Below, in pieces: positions 8,562 to 17,144 of a stretch of DNA of 64,000 nucleotides; the stretch's first letter is position 1, and the number at the start of each line of letters is the position of its first letter. The notes beneath the pieces are model-generated. The model saw only the letters and a program-made list of their open reading frames with translations. It had not been told where the DNA came from and did not search any database. The stretch covers positions 1 through 64,000 of the forward strand of contig UBQW01000023.1 in assembly GCA_900467745.1 (NCBI GenBank). Direction: 5' to 3'. Made by a program: the position numbers and the translations under genes. The DNA comes from Hyphomicrobiales bacterium. Its GTDB lineage: Bacteria > Pseudomonadota > Alphaproteobacteria > Rhizobiales > Rhizobiaceae.

Positions 8562-10598
8562 TCAGCCCTCTATTTTCTTGAAACTATTCTTGAATTCATA
8601 CTGCCCGTCGGCGGAAACCGAAGCCACCCACTCGGCGTGCCGGACGAAGGCCCGTCCGACATCGGCCATCCCAATGCCCTGTGGAACTCTGCTCAGTGCC
8701 TTCGCGGCGCGTTGAAGCGCAGCTCCCCCAAGCGTTTCAACCTGCGAAAGGATGTCTGTAGCTTCTGGACGCGCACGGTCGGCTTCAGATGGCCCTGTCC
8801 AATTACCCGCGTACAGCCGACGGACGGGCCTCGCCGTATCCGGAACGACGACAGGCATCATGAAGCGTAGGATTGAATCCGGTACGGAAACGCGCATTCC
8901 ATCGACTCCCGCGGTAGCGATAACGGCCAGATTTCGAGGAAGACGTCCGATACGCCGTGACTCGACGAGTTGGGGTATCCAGTATTCGCATGGCCCGTTC
9001 GTGATACCGCAGATGGCGATAGGAACAAGCACGTCGGGGTTCGCCTTCGCTCTCGCCACGACCGATGCAAGGTCGGAAGTCTCGTCATGCATGAGATCAT
9101 GCCAAGAGATGCGGGAGGGGTCGCAGAACGCCACGGCGGCTTCACCCCCGATCGACGCCACGATGTCGGCCGCAACCCCGGGCGCCTTCTCGCCGATCAG
9201 CACTGGAATGTCCTCGGTCGATTTCAAAAGGATCGCAACGATGTCGCCTTCCGTTAGCCCGGTGGCAGACGAAAGTCCGGCCAAGATGCTCTTGCGGGCA
9301 TCTTCGTCGGCCTTGCGTTCAGCGACCGGAGGCGGATCGCTTTTTGCGACAATGACGACCTCGTTTGGCTCCGAAACTTCTACCTTGGGCTCAGGTTTGG
9401 TCGTCGCCTGTACGACCATCTCGCGCAGGGAGGCCACTTCAGCCTGAAGCTTGGTCGCGGTTTCGTTCGCTTGGACATCTATCTGAGTTGCGACTGCTGC
9501 TATCTTGGCACGGAGAGTTTCGTCGTGCTTTTCGGTCTCGGCTCGGAGCAGGACTTCCCGCTGCCCAGCGAGAGCGAGCCGGGTCTCGGCCTCAGCTACT
9601 TCGGATCGAAGCTCCGCCAGCCGATCCCTCTCAACCTTTAGTTCGGCTTCGAGTTTCGACTGGAGGGCGATCCTGAGGCGCTCCCGCTCGTCACTCTCGA
9701 TTTCCCTGAGGCGCTCCTGGAACGCAGGATCTCTCGAGAGCATCTGGGGCATGACGTCCAAGAGATCTTCTCGATCCGCAAGCATCCGCAACGCTGCAGA
9801 CAGCTCGACCCTTTCGTCCGCGTCCACCGTGCTAGCCACCAGGTTTCGAAGGCCTTCGATCGTCACATTCCGGTCGTTGCCTTTGCTTGCTGTCCGCACA
9901 CGCGCAAGCCAGTTCTCGGCTGCCTCGATGATCTCATCGCGTGGCCGCAGATCCCTCTCCTGTGCGAACGCCCAGTGCGGCTGGGAAAGATAGACGACTA
10001 TTCCCGACTGCATGCGTAGGGCGTCAGGGCGGTTGTCGATCTTGGAGACGAACAGCGACCGGGCTGTTGTTCCTCGGGTTAGTCCATAAAGCCCAGAAGG
10101 ATGACGCACGAACTGGGTCGTCAGCCACTCACCTTGACCTACCTCGATAGCGCTTATCGCCCCTTGGGGGATCTCGAGCGCGCCCGAACGCAGCCGCGCA
10201 ACGACTTCGTCGAAATCTATATCGCGCGGACTATAGGCAGCGGTCAGCGGCTCGACGGTGGCGAACGACTTGAACTTGTTCCGACCAGGCGCATCATAGG
10301 CATCGACGGTCGGGGGCAATTTGAAGTCCGAATGGCCCCGAATCGAAGACGCGAGGGAGGAGATCATCGACCAGTCGAGTCTCCGTGGATCTTCCATCTC
10401 TTCGAGAATCAGAGGCGGCTCTTCCTTTTCGCCCCCGAGCATCCAAAAGGATCCGACGCCCCCGAGAACTATGCGCGGATCTTTGGTCTCCCGGATCTTT
10501 CCAGCTGAGGAATCTCCCTCCTTGACCTCGGAGATGACCGCAACGCCATGGCTGAGAATTCGACTGACTTTGAAGACTGACTTACCGGAAACTGACAT
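8562..10598 (-). CDS. druF: Druantia type II DruF-like protein with long coiled coil
   Basis: This 678-residue protein has three visible parts. A globular N-terminal half comes first. A strongly charged coiled coil follows at about residues 300-400 (REIESDERERL, SKLEAELKVERDRLAELR). The C-terminal domain resembles an AAA fold (VLIGEKAPGVAADIV, then RLPRNLAVIATA) but lacks a canonical GxxxxGK[ST] loop, so ATP hydrolysis is doubtful. Its ATG shares one base with the druG stop (TAATG), indicating translational coupling. The assignment rests on position between DruG and DruE and on overall architecture, not on a catalytic motif. Its biochemical role in Druantia II is unknown. Confidence 0.7.
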   Translation of the reverse strand: MSVSGKSVFKVSRILSHGVAVISEVKEGDSSAGKIRETKDPRIVLGGVGSFWMLGGEKEEPPLILEEMEDPRRLDWSMISSLASSIRGHSDFKLPPTVDAYDAPGRNKFKSFATVEPLTAAYSPRDIDFDEVVARLRSGALEIPQGAISAIEVGQGEWLTTQFVRHPSGLYGLTRGTTARSLFVSKIDNRPDALRMQSGIVVYLSQPHWAFAQERDLRPRDEIIEAAENWLARVRTASKGNDRNVTIEGLRNLVASTVDADERVELSAALRMLADREDLLDVMPQMLSRDPAFQERLREIESDERERLRIALQSKLEAELKVERDRLAELRSEVAEAETRLALAGQREVLLRAETEKHDETLRAKIAAVATQIDVQANETATKLQAEVASLREMVVQATTKPEPKVEVSEPNEVVIVAKSDPPPVAERKADEDARKSILAGLSSATGLTEGDIVAILLKSTEDIPVLIGEKAPGVAADIVASIGGEAAVAFCDPSRISWHDLMHDETSDLASVVARAKANPDVLVPIAICGITNGPCEYWIPQLVESRRIGRLPRNLAVIATAGVDGMRVSVPDSILRFMMPVVVPDTARPVRRLYAGNWTGPSEADRARPEATDILSQVETLGGAALQRAAKALSRVPQGIGMADVGRAFVRHAEWVASVSADGQYEFKNSFKKIEG

Positions 10599-13045
10599 TA
10601 AGAACTCTTCCCATGCAATGCTGCGGCCACCAGAACCCGTCGCGAGCGGTCATCGTAGATTTTTCGCTCACGGTTCGAGGCCGATATTAAAAACTGTTTG
10701 CGCCATCCGACCGTTGACGACTGCTGGCGCTTGATTGGAAGGAGCTTCGACAACGCATCGACAGTTCCCGCTCCGGCCGGATACTCATAGCGCCAACTGC
10801 CGGATATCTTGCTTGGCCCCGCGTTACATACCGCAACGTCCGACACCCATCTTGCCCAACTCGAAGGAAGCGTGACCCGCGCCGCTCGAGAGAAGACTGT
10901 GTCGTCGGCAAACTCGAGGACATCGCCGCCAAGTCGAAGGTGATGCGAGAGCAACGCCACCGACGGGGACACGTAGTTCTGATCTTTTCTACCCGGAACC
11001 ACTGATCGATAATGGAAAAGGCTCAGGGATCCGGGCCGCTCCAACCGATACAAGCCCTCTGTCATCTTCTCTTCGAAGCAAGAGCCAAAGAAACCTCGTT
11101 CGGCAAGCAACTTGCCGACTACACGAAAGCCGTGAACGTCGCCGTGATCCGCAACGTCAGCGACCGCTTTACCGTAGGCAGCCGCCTCGCTTAACTCTGC
11201 CCGGCGCAGAAACTCCGTTCTGGCGCGATCATCCGTAGCGCGGAACACGTATCTGGGAAGCGACCACGGGGTTGCCCCATTCCACGTCTCGATGACACCC
11301 CCAGCGGCGCGCGCTGCGACCATCAATCGATCCACGACGGCTAAGGGTGTCGGCCCGCATAACAAGGCTCCTCCCGTTCCTACGAGTTTCGCCGTCAGGC
11401 TTCTCTGCAATAGTCGCCGGGCGGGGTAATGCCTGAGGAAGGTCGCCTCGAGCCAGCCAGCGTCGGCGAAGGATCGAAGGACGCACCATTCTGAGGGGCG
11501 ATCGGGCGCTAGGCTCAGGCCGCGCCTTACGATATCCACGGCGTCCGCCAAGGGCAGGCCGCGGGCGGAGCGCTGGTACAGACCTTCACCTATGGTGACG
11601 AGCTCGTCGGATGGCCGGGTTCGCAGACCCGACCACATCTCGGTCTCGATGGGACTGGATGGAGCGTTGCCGTAGTGGAATTCGTCCTCGGGGATATCCT
11701 TCGCAAAATCGAAGGTAAGTCTGCGGATCTCGCTGAACTCGTTCGCTCGCGCAACCATTAGAACTTCGTGAGACGCGCGGAGGTTTCGCGCCACAGCGAT
11801 GCCAGCGTAAACGCCCGGCAACATGGCCATATCCAGACCCGAGCGAACCAGTCCAACGGGCTTCCCGGCCACGGAAACCTCTATCGCTTCCGGAACGGGG
11901 CCAGATATCGTAGGTGTCAAAGGCGACCTGCCCAAATAGGCCCCGCCACCGACCCGAATACCGTCGTGCCATCCGAACTCCCGCACGCCGGATAAAGCAG
12001 GGGCAGCTTCCTCGCCCGTCTTGCCACGGAAAACTGCCACTACCCAGGTGGAGTTCACGGCTGCAGACGACCGTATGCTGGATCTGTCGTGCCGTGCGAG
12101 TTGCGACGCTTTTATCAGGACAATGTTCGAAGGGGTCTTTGCCTGTGCGCGGAACCTTCCCGAGCCAAGGCTCTCGAGGTCGATCCGCCCGCTGTTGATC
12201 AGTTTACCCAGAGGTCTGGGAACAAGCTTGATCGCTTCTTCGGGGGTCGCGATCTGCACGCGCGCTCCCACGGGAGGAACACGGAAAAGCTCATACCCGC
12301 CGTAGTCGCTCTCATGTACTTCTAAATGCTCGATTGCAGCCTGCTCTGCCACGATAGCATACCAAGCCCGCCAGAACGGTGTATCTTCGAACTCTCGGAA
12401 CCCGCGTTTGCGCGTCTGATCGAACTCGTTGAAGTTATGGACGAAGGACTGCATCGTTTCGCCAAGAGCGCCACGCGAAGTCCGGACGGTGTTCGAAACG
12501 GTTAGCGGATCGAGCAGCAATGAACCTGTGATGAGCCGCTTCAGCTTCCGCATCACTTCCTTGTCGCGCCAAGTCGGGAAGGCCAATTGCAGTGTCCGAC
12601 CGATCTGCGTGTAGACAGGATGGATGTCCGGCAGGACTAGCGTCACCCCGTGCTTGCTCTTTAGAAAATCTCGGAAATGCTCCCACAATCCATTCAGGCC
12701 GTTCATGCTCCACGGCCGAAAGCCGATGTGACCTTCGAAAATCTCGTGAAACTGGCGGTTACCGACACCACGGGTCTCCGAGGTCTGCATCCAGCAGAGG
12801 AACATCAGGAGACGCAGATATGAAGGAACCCGGTCTCGCGTCGGGGCTAGCGCCCCGGAGAGGAAGTCTCGCAGGTTCGATCCAGCAGGCAGGAGCTTGA
12901 TGAAGCGTCGCCGCGCCTGCTCGATGTCGGAGACGCCGAGGATTTCACGAAGATCGTCGTCGGATAGGTACACGCTGCCGATCGGCCCGGAGCTACCGGG
13001 CGCGAGAAAGTACCTCTCGATACATTCCTCCTCGAAACTGGCCAA
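10598..13045 (-). CDS. druG: Druantia type II DruG-like protein
   Basis: This 815-residue protein has no motif I can name. It begins SFEEECIERYFLAPGSSGPI and stays globular throughout, with no membrane segments or coiled coil. The only available start is TTG 13045, because an in-frame stop lies a few codons upstream; a GGGGGA stretch sits very close to it. It is the first gene of the tightly packed druG-druF-druE run. The name is given by synteny: type II Druantia has DruM, DruF, DruG and DruE, and the other three are recognisable here. Without a profile search the order of the DruF and DruG names is the least certain part. Confidence 0.65.
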   Translation of the reverse strand: MASFEEECIERYFLAPGSSGPIGSVYLSDDDLREILGVSDIEQARRRFIKLLPAGSNLRDFLSGALAPTRDRVPSYLRLLMFLCWMQTSETRGVGNRQFHEIFEGHIGFRPWSMNGLNGLWEHFRDFLKSKHGVTLVLPDIHPVYTQIGRTLQLAFPTWRDKEVMRKLKRLITGSLLLDPLTVSNTVRTSRGALGETMQSFVHNFNEFDQTRKRGFREFEDTPFWRAWYAIVAEQAAIEHLEVHESDYGGYELFRVPPVGARVQIATPEEAIKLVPRPLGKLINSGRIDLESLGSGRFRAQAKTPSNIVLIKASQLARHDRSSIRSSAAVNSTWVVAVFRGKTGEEAAPALSGVREFGWHDGIRVGGGAYLGRSPLTPTISGPVPEAIEVSVAGKPVGLVRSGLDMAMLPGVYAGIAVARNLRASHEVLMVARANEFSEIRRLTFDFAKDIPEDEFHYGNAPSSPIETEMWSGLRTRPSDELVTIGEGLYQRSARGLPLADAVDIVRRGLSLAPDRPSEWCVLRSFADAGWLEATFLRHYPARRLLQRSLTAKLVGTGGALLCGPTPLAVVDRLMVAARAAGGVIETWNGATPWSLPRYVFRATDDRARTEFLRRAELSEAAAYGKAVADVADHGDVHGFRVVGKLLAERGFFGSCFEEKMTEGLYRLERPGSLSLFHYRSVVPGRKDQNYVSPSVALLSHHLRLGGDVLEFADDTVFSRAARVTLPSSWARWVSDVAVCNAGPSKISGSWRYEYPAGAGTVDALSKLLPIKRQQSSTVGWRKQFLISASNRERKIYDDRSRRVLVAAALHGKSS

Positions 13046-13112
13046 TTCCCCCTACCCCGTCAATTCCTCACTTACCTAAGGTCGAATGCCATCCCCATCG
13101 GCGCAACCAATA

Positions 13113-14930
13113 TTATTGTTCTGCGCGCGGTTCGTCCCCAGTTCCGATTGCTTCTAGCTTCCCGAGCCAATGAAGAACGAGATGAGGCCCGCGGACAGGA
13201 TCGATATCGGCCAGGTCGGAATCTTCGAACGCAAGCCGCGCGAACTGTGGGAAGCCGCCGGACTTCCCGAACCGGATGGCGTCCTCGTCGTCCAGGATTT
13301 CCATCGCAGGCAGACCTGCCACCTGCTTCTCGATCAACTGGTCGTGCAGGAGCTTCGTTCGAGCACGCAGATAGCGAACCGGAGCATCGAGTTCGAGGGA
13401 TCCAGCTCGGGAGCCGACTACCGCGAGGATCTGGACGATGGCGCGGTCGATGGCATCGACGTCGTCTTGCTTCACGAGCGGAAACGCCACGGTGCCCGCA
13501 GGCACCGTCTGCCGCCGCTGAGTGTCGTAGACCTTGACGATGTCCTGATCGACGAACCGATCACGGTTGACGCGCCACTCGTCACGGCGTCGATAGCGAA
13601 GCGGCATGTCTTCCTTGAGCCGATACCCGTTCGCAGTCACCGCGTCGGCTGCTATGGGCTCCCCCCAACCCGCAGGCCAGTAGGTTCCACCGCCGTATCC
13701 TTCGCGGGATCGCTCGGAGTCGTTCTTCTTGTTCGTGAAGCGCTTCACCATCTTGGGCAACTTCTTGCCGCTCTCCAGCGCAGCAGCCGTGATGCGAGCT
13801 GGTACGCCCATCTCTCCCGAGAGCAGGTGCTGGACGAGCTGCATCATGAAGTACGGTGGCACGGCATTGCCGACCTGGCGATACTGGGAGTCTCTCGGGC
13901 CGAGGAACTCAAAAGAGTCCTTGAAACCCTGCAGGCGCGCGCCTTCTCGGACCGTCAAAGCGCGGTCGTGGATCGGATGAGTAAAGCAACCAGACGTCAC
14001 GTTGTTGAACCCAGCCGAAATCGTATAGGAGGGCGATGCCTCGTGAAGGCGGCCATAGAGGGTCGCGTAGTCGGTAAGGCGGACGCGTCGAAAACGATCT
14101 GGAAGCAGTTCCGGCGGGATATCCTTCCAGGAGCCACCCTGAGGCACGGTCGCGACCCGCTTCCGGTTGATCTCGGACAGGTTGCTGGAGTGCTGGTTCG
14201 GCGCGTATCCCTCGCCATCCCGCACGAACGACTGGAAACGCGTGGGACGGCCACGGGCGGACAGCTTTGCCACCGCCTTGCTATCAACCTCGCCCGACGC
14301 CAGATCGGCAATGGCTTCGCTGACGGAAACGTACTCCCTCAGTTCGCCCTTCTTTAATGGCGCATGGGTGTGGCGCGGGAAGGTAGGCCGAACCTCGTCG
14401 ACCGTGGCAATAAGAATGAAGCGGTTGCGAAGCTGGGGCAGCCCGTAGTCGGCCATGTTCACGACGTCGGCGAAGACGTGGTAGCCGCGCTCCTTGAACA
14501 GTTTGAACAGCTCTCTCACGATCACGAGGTTGCGGCCATAAACCACACCGGGCACGTTCTCCATAACAACGTGGCGCGGTCTCCGGCCTGCGGCAGTGAA
14601 GCCGTCGAGCAAACGAATGAAGTGCACGAACAGTGCATTCCGCGGGTCCTCAAGATGGAAGAGGCCCATCGTGCTCACTGCTTGGCAGGTTGGCCCCGCG
14701 AAGAACCAGTCGATCTTCTCGATCCGGGCACGCTCAACGACATCGGACGCCGAGACCAGCGAAACGTCACAGCAGTCGACCACAGCTTCTGGGTGAGCAT
14801 TCGCGAAGGTCTTCGTGGCGCTCTTATTGATGTCGAGCGCCCATTTCACTTCGAGATCGGGGATCGCTGCGGCAGCTCCGGCCGACATTCCGCCGCAGCC
14901 GGAATAGAGATCGATTGCAGTCTGGCCCAT
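13113..14930 (-). CDS. druM: Druantia DruM: DNA cytosine C5-methyltransferase
   Basis: Start ATG 14930 (605 residues) is chosen for its GGGGAG ribosome site and because motif I (IDLYSGCGGMS) follows at once. Later come the ENV motif (VVMENVPGVVYG) and motif X (YRQVGNAVPPYF). The catalytic loop reads GPTCQ with Cys at residue 82: the usual Pro before Cys is Thr. A ~200-residue C-terminal extension of unknown role follows the methyltransferase core. The enzyme should transfer methyl from S-adenosylmethionine to C5 of cytosine in a host motif, marking self DNA for the Druantia machinery. It lies 67 nt upstream of druG on the same strand. Confidence 0.85.
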   Translation of the reverse strand: MGQTAIDLYSGCGGMSAGAAAAIPDLEVKWALDINKSATKTFANAHPEAVVDCCDVSLVSASDVVERARIEKIDWFFAGPTCQAVSTMGLFHLEDPRNALFVHFIRLLDGFTAAGRRPRHVVMENVPGVVYGRNLVIVRELFKLFKERGYHVFADVVNMADYGLPQLRNRFILIATVDEVRPTFPRHTHAPLKKGELREYVSVSEAIADLASGEVDSKAVAKLSARGRPTRFQSFVRDGEGYAPNQHSSNLSEINRKRVATVPQGGSWKDIPPELLPDRFRRVRLTDYATLYGRLHEASPSYTISAGFNNVTSGCFTHPIHDRALTVREGARLQGFKDSFEFLGPRDSQYRQVGNAVPPYFMMQLVQHLLSGEMGVPARITAAALESGKKLPKMVKRFTNKKNDSERSREGYGGGTYWPAGWGEPIAADAVTANGYRLKEDMPLRYRRRDEWRVNRDRFVDQDIVKVYDTQRRQTVPAGTVAFPLVKQDDVDAIDRAIVQILAVVGSRAGSLELDAPVRYLRARTKLLHDQLIEKQVAGLPAMEILDDEDAIRFGKSGGFPQFARLAFEDSDLADIDPVRGPHLVLHWLGKLEAIGTGDEPRAEQ

Positions 14931-15159
14931 GATTCTCCCCACGATTTCAGCAAGTCTAGCAGTGCAAAACGCACGCATCGATAGCAATTAGAGCTTGCCC
15001 AAAACTATTTTTCGGAGCGTTTACAGTAAAATGACGAGGAATGGAGCCCCGCCAGAGAACTTCGCGCTGCAGTAGAAGCCATATTCGATCGAGGAAGGTT
15101 AACGGGAAGCCCAAGCGGACATTGCTAAATCTGGCCGTCAGAGGCCCGACGACAAAAAA

Positions 15160-15213
15160 TGATATCGCCGCATCATTTTTCGCTTGCTCTCCAAAAGTGA
15201 TATCGTCATATCA
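15160..15213 (+). promoter_or_regulatory. Two palindromic operator-like repeats
   Basis: 15198-15213 is a perfect palindrome, TGATATCGTCATATCA. A near copy, TGATATCGCCGCATCA, sits at 15160-15175, 38 bp upstream. Both are followed by ATTTT. They lie just before the ribosome site of the 15232 gene and between divergent genes, the layout of an autoregulated promoter. The likely binder is the helix-turn-helix-containing product of 15232, but this is inference. Confidence 0.6.
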
Positions 15214-15231
15214 TTTTCAACAGAGGCAAGG

Positions 15232-16233
15232 ATGATTTGGATGAAGAGCCTTCAGCAATGGTCTGACTACGAACGCGACATGCGCCTTGCGATGATACTT
15301 GTCGCGGACGGCATGATGAACATGCTCGGCAACGCGCCAAACGCGAAAACGGCCGTTGAAGCATTCCTCGGAATCCAGATTCCCAGCGACTTCTCCGGCT
15401 TCCTGGTGAACCTGGTCGCTGATCCATGGGCCAAGCCGGACGCTTTCTTTTCGCAGATCACAATAGAGGGGACACACCTCGAGCGTACCGTTCGCCGGGC
15501 ATACGACCTTCTCACCGCAATGAAGCCGATCCACGAGATCGACCATCAGGACGAACGCGATGAAGCAATCCACTGGGTCGGCTATTTCCTTACGACGGTG
15601 CCAACGGACGCATATGGAATGGGCGCCAACTACTTCGACATAGTTGAGACCAGGAGCAACCCGCTTCCTTTCCTTTATCGGGCCGGACAAGCCTACCTGA
15701 GCCTGATCGAGTTCGTGCACGGGACGGTTGGTTCGCATCGAGAGTGGTCCTCTAGCAGCGACATGATTGTCTTCAACGCGGACGATCTGGCTTTGCTAGG
15801 CGACGTCGATATCCGAAGTGTGCGGAACGCCATGGGGCCGAACGGTACGAAGCCGATCCGCTCGTTCAAGGCGCTCGCGACTGAAGGCGAAGACGAGAGA
15901 GCCTACGCAAACCCAGTAGACGCGATTGAATGGCTCAGCGGGCGCCGCGGGTTCTCATGTGGCCGCCTCGATGCAGATTGGGTGAACGCGGGCATCCCGT
16001 CGACCGCATCCCTCACAGCACTAGGCGCCCTCTCCGGCATGATGTTCTGGCTGAACGGCCAGACGACCGAAACGATGGCGGAGAAACTCGGATGGGAAAT
16101 CGCCCAGACCCGCGCGTGGACCCGAGGCGATGGCCTCGACGCGTTCACCGCCAAACGTGTCGCCGAAGCGGCCGGGTTGGATCCCAAGACCTATTCCAAG
16201 CAGATTACAAAACTGTTGAAGAAGGAGAACTGA
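15232..16233 (+). CDS. Unrecognised 333-residue protein with possible helix-turn-helix
   Basis: I do not recognise the family. ATG 15232 is chosen over an upstream TTG because AGAGGCAAGG precedes it and the palindromic operators then lie outside the gene. The N-terminal half is helical. Around residues 185-245 a stretch reads NADDLALLGDVDIRSVRNAM, ending in VDAIEWLSGRRGF, like a small DNA-binding fold plus wing. The C-terminal ~60 residues (MAEKLGWEIAQTRAWTRG, FTAKRVAEAAGLD) could form a second helical DNA-binding unit. It starts a plus-strand run: this gene, a 78-residue gene 1 nt after its stop, then a methyltransferase. That order suggests a controller or specificity component of a second modification system. 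Confidence 0.65.
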   Translation: MIWMKSLQQWSDYERDMRLAMILVADGMMNMLGNAPNAKTAVEAFLGIQIPSDFSGFLVNLVADPWAKPDAFFSQITIEGTHLERTVRRAYDLLTAMKPIHEIDHQDERDEAIHWVGYFLTTVPTDAYGMGANYFDIVETRSNPLPFLYRAGQAYLSLIEFVHGTVGSHREWSSSSDMIVFNADDLALLGDVDIRSVRNAMGPNGTKPIRSFKALATEGEDERAYANPVDAIEWLSGRRGFSCGRLDADWVNAGIPSTASLTALGALSGMMFWLNGQTTETMAEKLGWEIAQTRAWTRGDGLDAFTAKRVAEAAGLDPKTYSKQITKLLKKEN

Positions 16234-16234
16234 T

Positions 16235-16471
16235 ATGAAGCGCATCCATCCCACGACTGGCGAAGTCTTCGTTCCCCACCGCTATGGCGACGGATCCTTC
16301 CAGCTAGCCGACCCCAAGCTAGGTCGCGTGCAGCACCTCGCGAGCAACGCGATCCGGGTCCGCTCGGAAACGGAAGCCGCTGACTACGTGCGTCGAGGGT
16401 TCTCGCTACGGATGCTGGGAAAGGATACGAACAAAGTGAACCTGATCGTCGCCGAAAACATCGTGTTCTGA
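16235..16471 (+). CDS. Small hypothetical protein in the second methyltransferase cassette
   Basis: The protein has 78 residues and starts MKRIHPTTGEVFVPHRYGDG. It is basic, has no Cys and no membrane segment. The start lies 1 nt after the stop of the preceding gene, with GAAGGAG upstream of the ATG (which sits inside the previous gene's end), so the two are translated as a unit. No family is recognised. A partner or regulator of the neighbouring 333-residue protein is the simplest guess, based only on position. Confidence 0.6.
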   Translation: MKRIHPTTGEVFVPHRYGDGSFQLADPKLGRVQHLASNAIRVRSETEAADYVRRGFSLRMLGKDTNKVNLIVAENIVF

Positions 16472-16481
16472 TAGTTCTTAT

Positions 16482-16518
16482 GACCGGGGTGGGCTTGCTA
16501 GTTGGCAGCACCCCGGTC
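16482..16518 (+). terminator. Strong hairpin between the 78-residue gene and the methyltransferase
   Basis: GACCGGGGTG at 16482-16491 pairs perfectly with CACCCCGGTC at 16509-16518 across a 17-nt loop. Only a weak T-rich stretch follows (GTCTTG), so it may be a leaky terminator or an attenuator separating the two genes. Confidence 0.45.
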
Positions 16519-16594
16519 GTCTTGAATGAATTTCACCATCGATCGCATTTTAAGGAAAGGCTTCCCGGGGAGTTAACGTGCCGCCGCGTATTAG

Positions 16595-16609
16595 GTGTCA
16601 AAACGACAC
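16595..16609 (+). promoter_or_regulatory. Short palindrome upstream of the second methyltransferase
   Basis: GTGTC-AAAAC-GACAC lies 17 nt before the ATG of the interrupted methyltransferase. Its size and position fit a repressor site, but it is short and could be chance. Confidence 0.3.
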
Positions 16610-16626
16610 ACTCATGGAATTAAGGC

Positions 16627-16970
16627 ATGGACTCAAAGGCTCAGGCGCTGGCAGACCTCAAGAAGCGGGTGATCGCCATTCAAGCTCAGATGACCGACAG
16701 AGTCCTCAGGATGGCGGCGGAGGTCGAGAAGCTTCAGACGCTGATGCCCGCGAAGGAAGCAAAGGATTTCCTTCGCATCACCTGCAATCTTCCCAGTAGC
16801 GAACTCGGGACCTACAGCGCATTTGCCAGGTCGCTCAGCGGCAAGGAACAGCTACTGAAGGATGCGAGAGTATCGTTCCCTGTTCTGAAGGCCCTGGTGA
16901 CCGCCGATGACGATACTCGCAATGAAGTCCTTGCTCGGATGGAGATCGGTGCGCGCATCGACACCCAAGA
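16627..16970 (+). pseudogene. 5' part of a C5-cytosine methyltransferase interrupted by IS21
   Basis: This is the N-terminal accessory region of a DNA methyltransferase, cut after codon 114 by the IS element at 16971. The frame reads 13 codons into the IS and stops at 17010, so a 127-residue remnant could be made. It is helical and charged (ALADLKKRVIAIQAQMTDRV) and has no catalytic motif. Joining 16970 to 19578, which removes the IS and one copy of the 7-bp duplication, restores an uninterrupted 650-residue frame (codons ACC CAA GAG ATT). The full enzyme was therefore intact until the insertion. Confidence 0.85.
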
Positions 16971-17144
16971 TGCAAATTCCGAGGCATGTCGCCCCCTGAT
17001 TCCGACATGATGCCGCCCCCCAATTCCGAGAATTAGTCGCCCCCCTGTTCCGAGATGATGTCGCCCCCTGATTGGGGTGTTTGTCGGGGTGTCCTGCTGG
17101 TGAGAAGTTCGTCCCTTTCAGGTGTGCTGAGAGGAAGGAACGCA

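Noticed and set aside
13170..14357. Long plus-strand frame opposite druM
   Set aside because: It is antisense to the conserved methyltransferase motifs and its translation has no family resemblance.
2689..14930. DISARM rather than Druantia
   Set aside because: DISARM has helicase and DUF1998 on separate genes plus a PLD nuclease; here helicase and DUF1998 are fused in one ~2000-residue chain and no PLD gene is present.
16973..17068. Regular 24-bp repeats as a CRISPR array
   Set aside because: The units tile without spacers, lie at the end of an IS21 element and have inverted counterparts at its other end.
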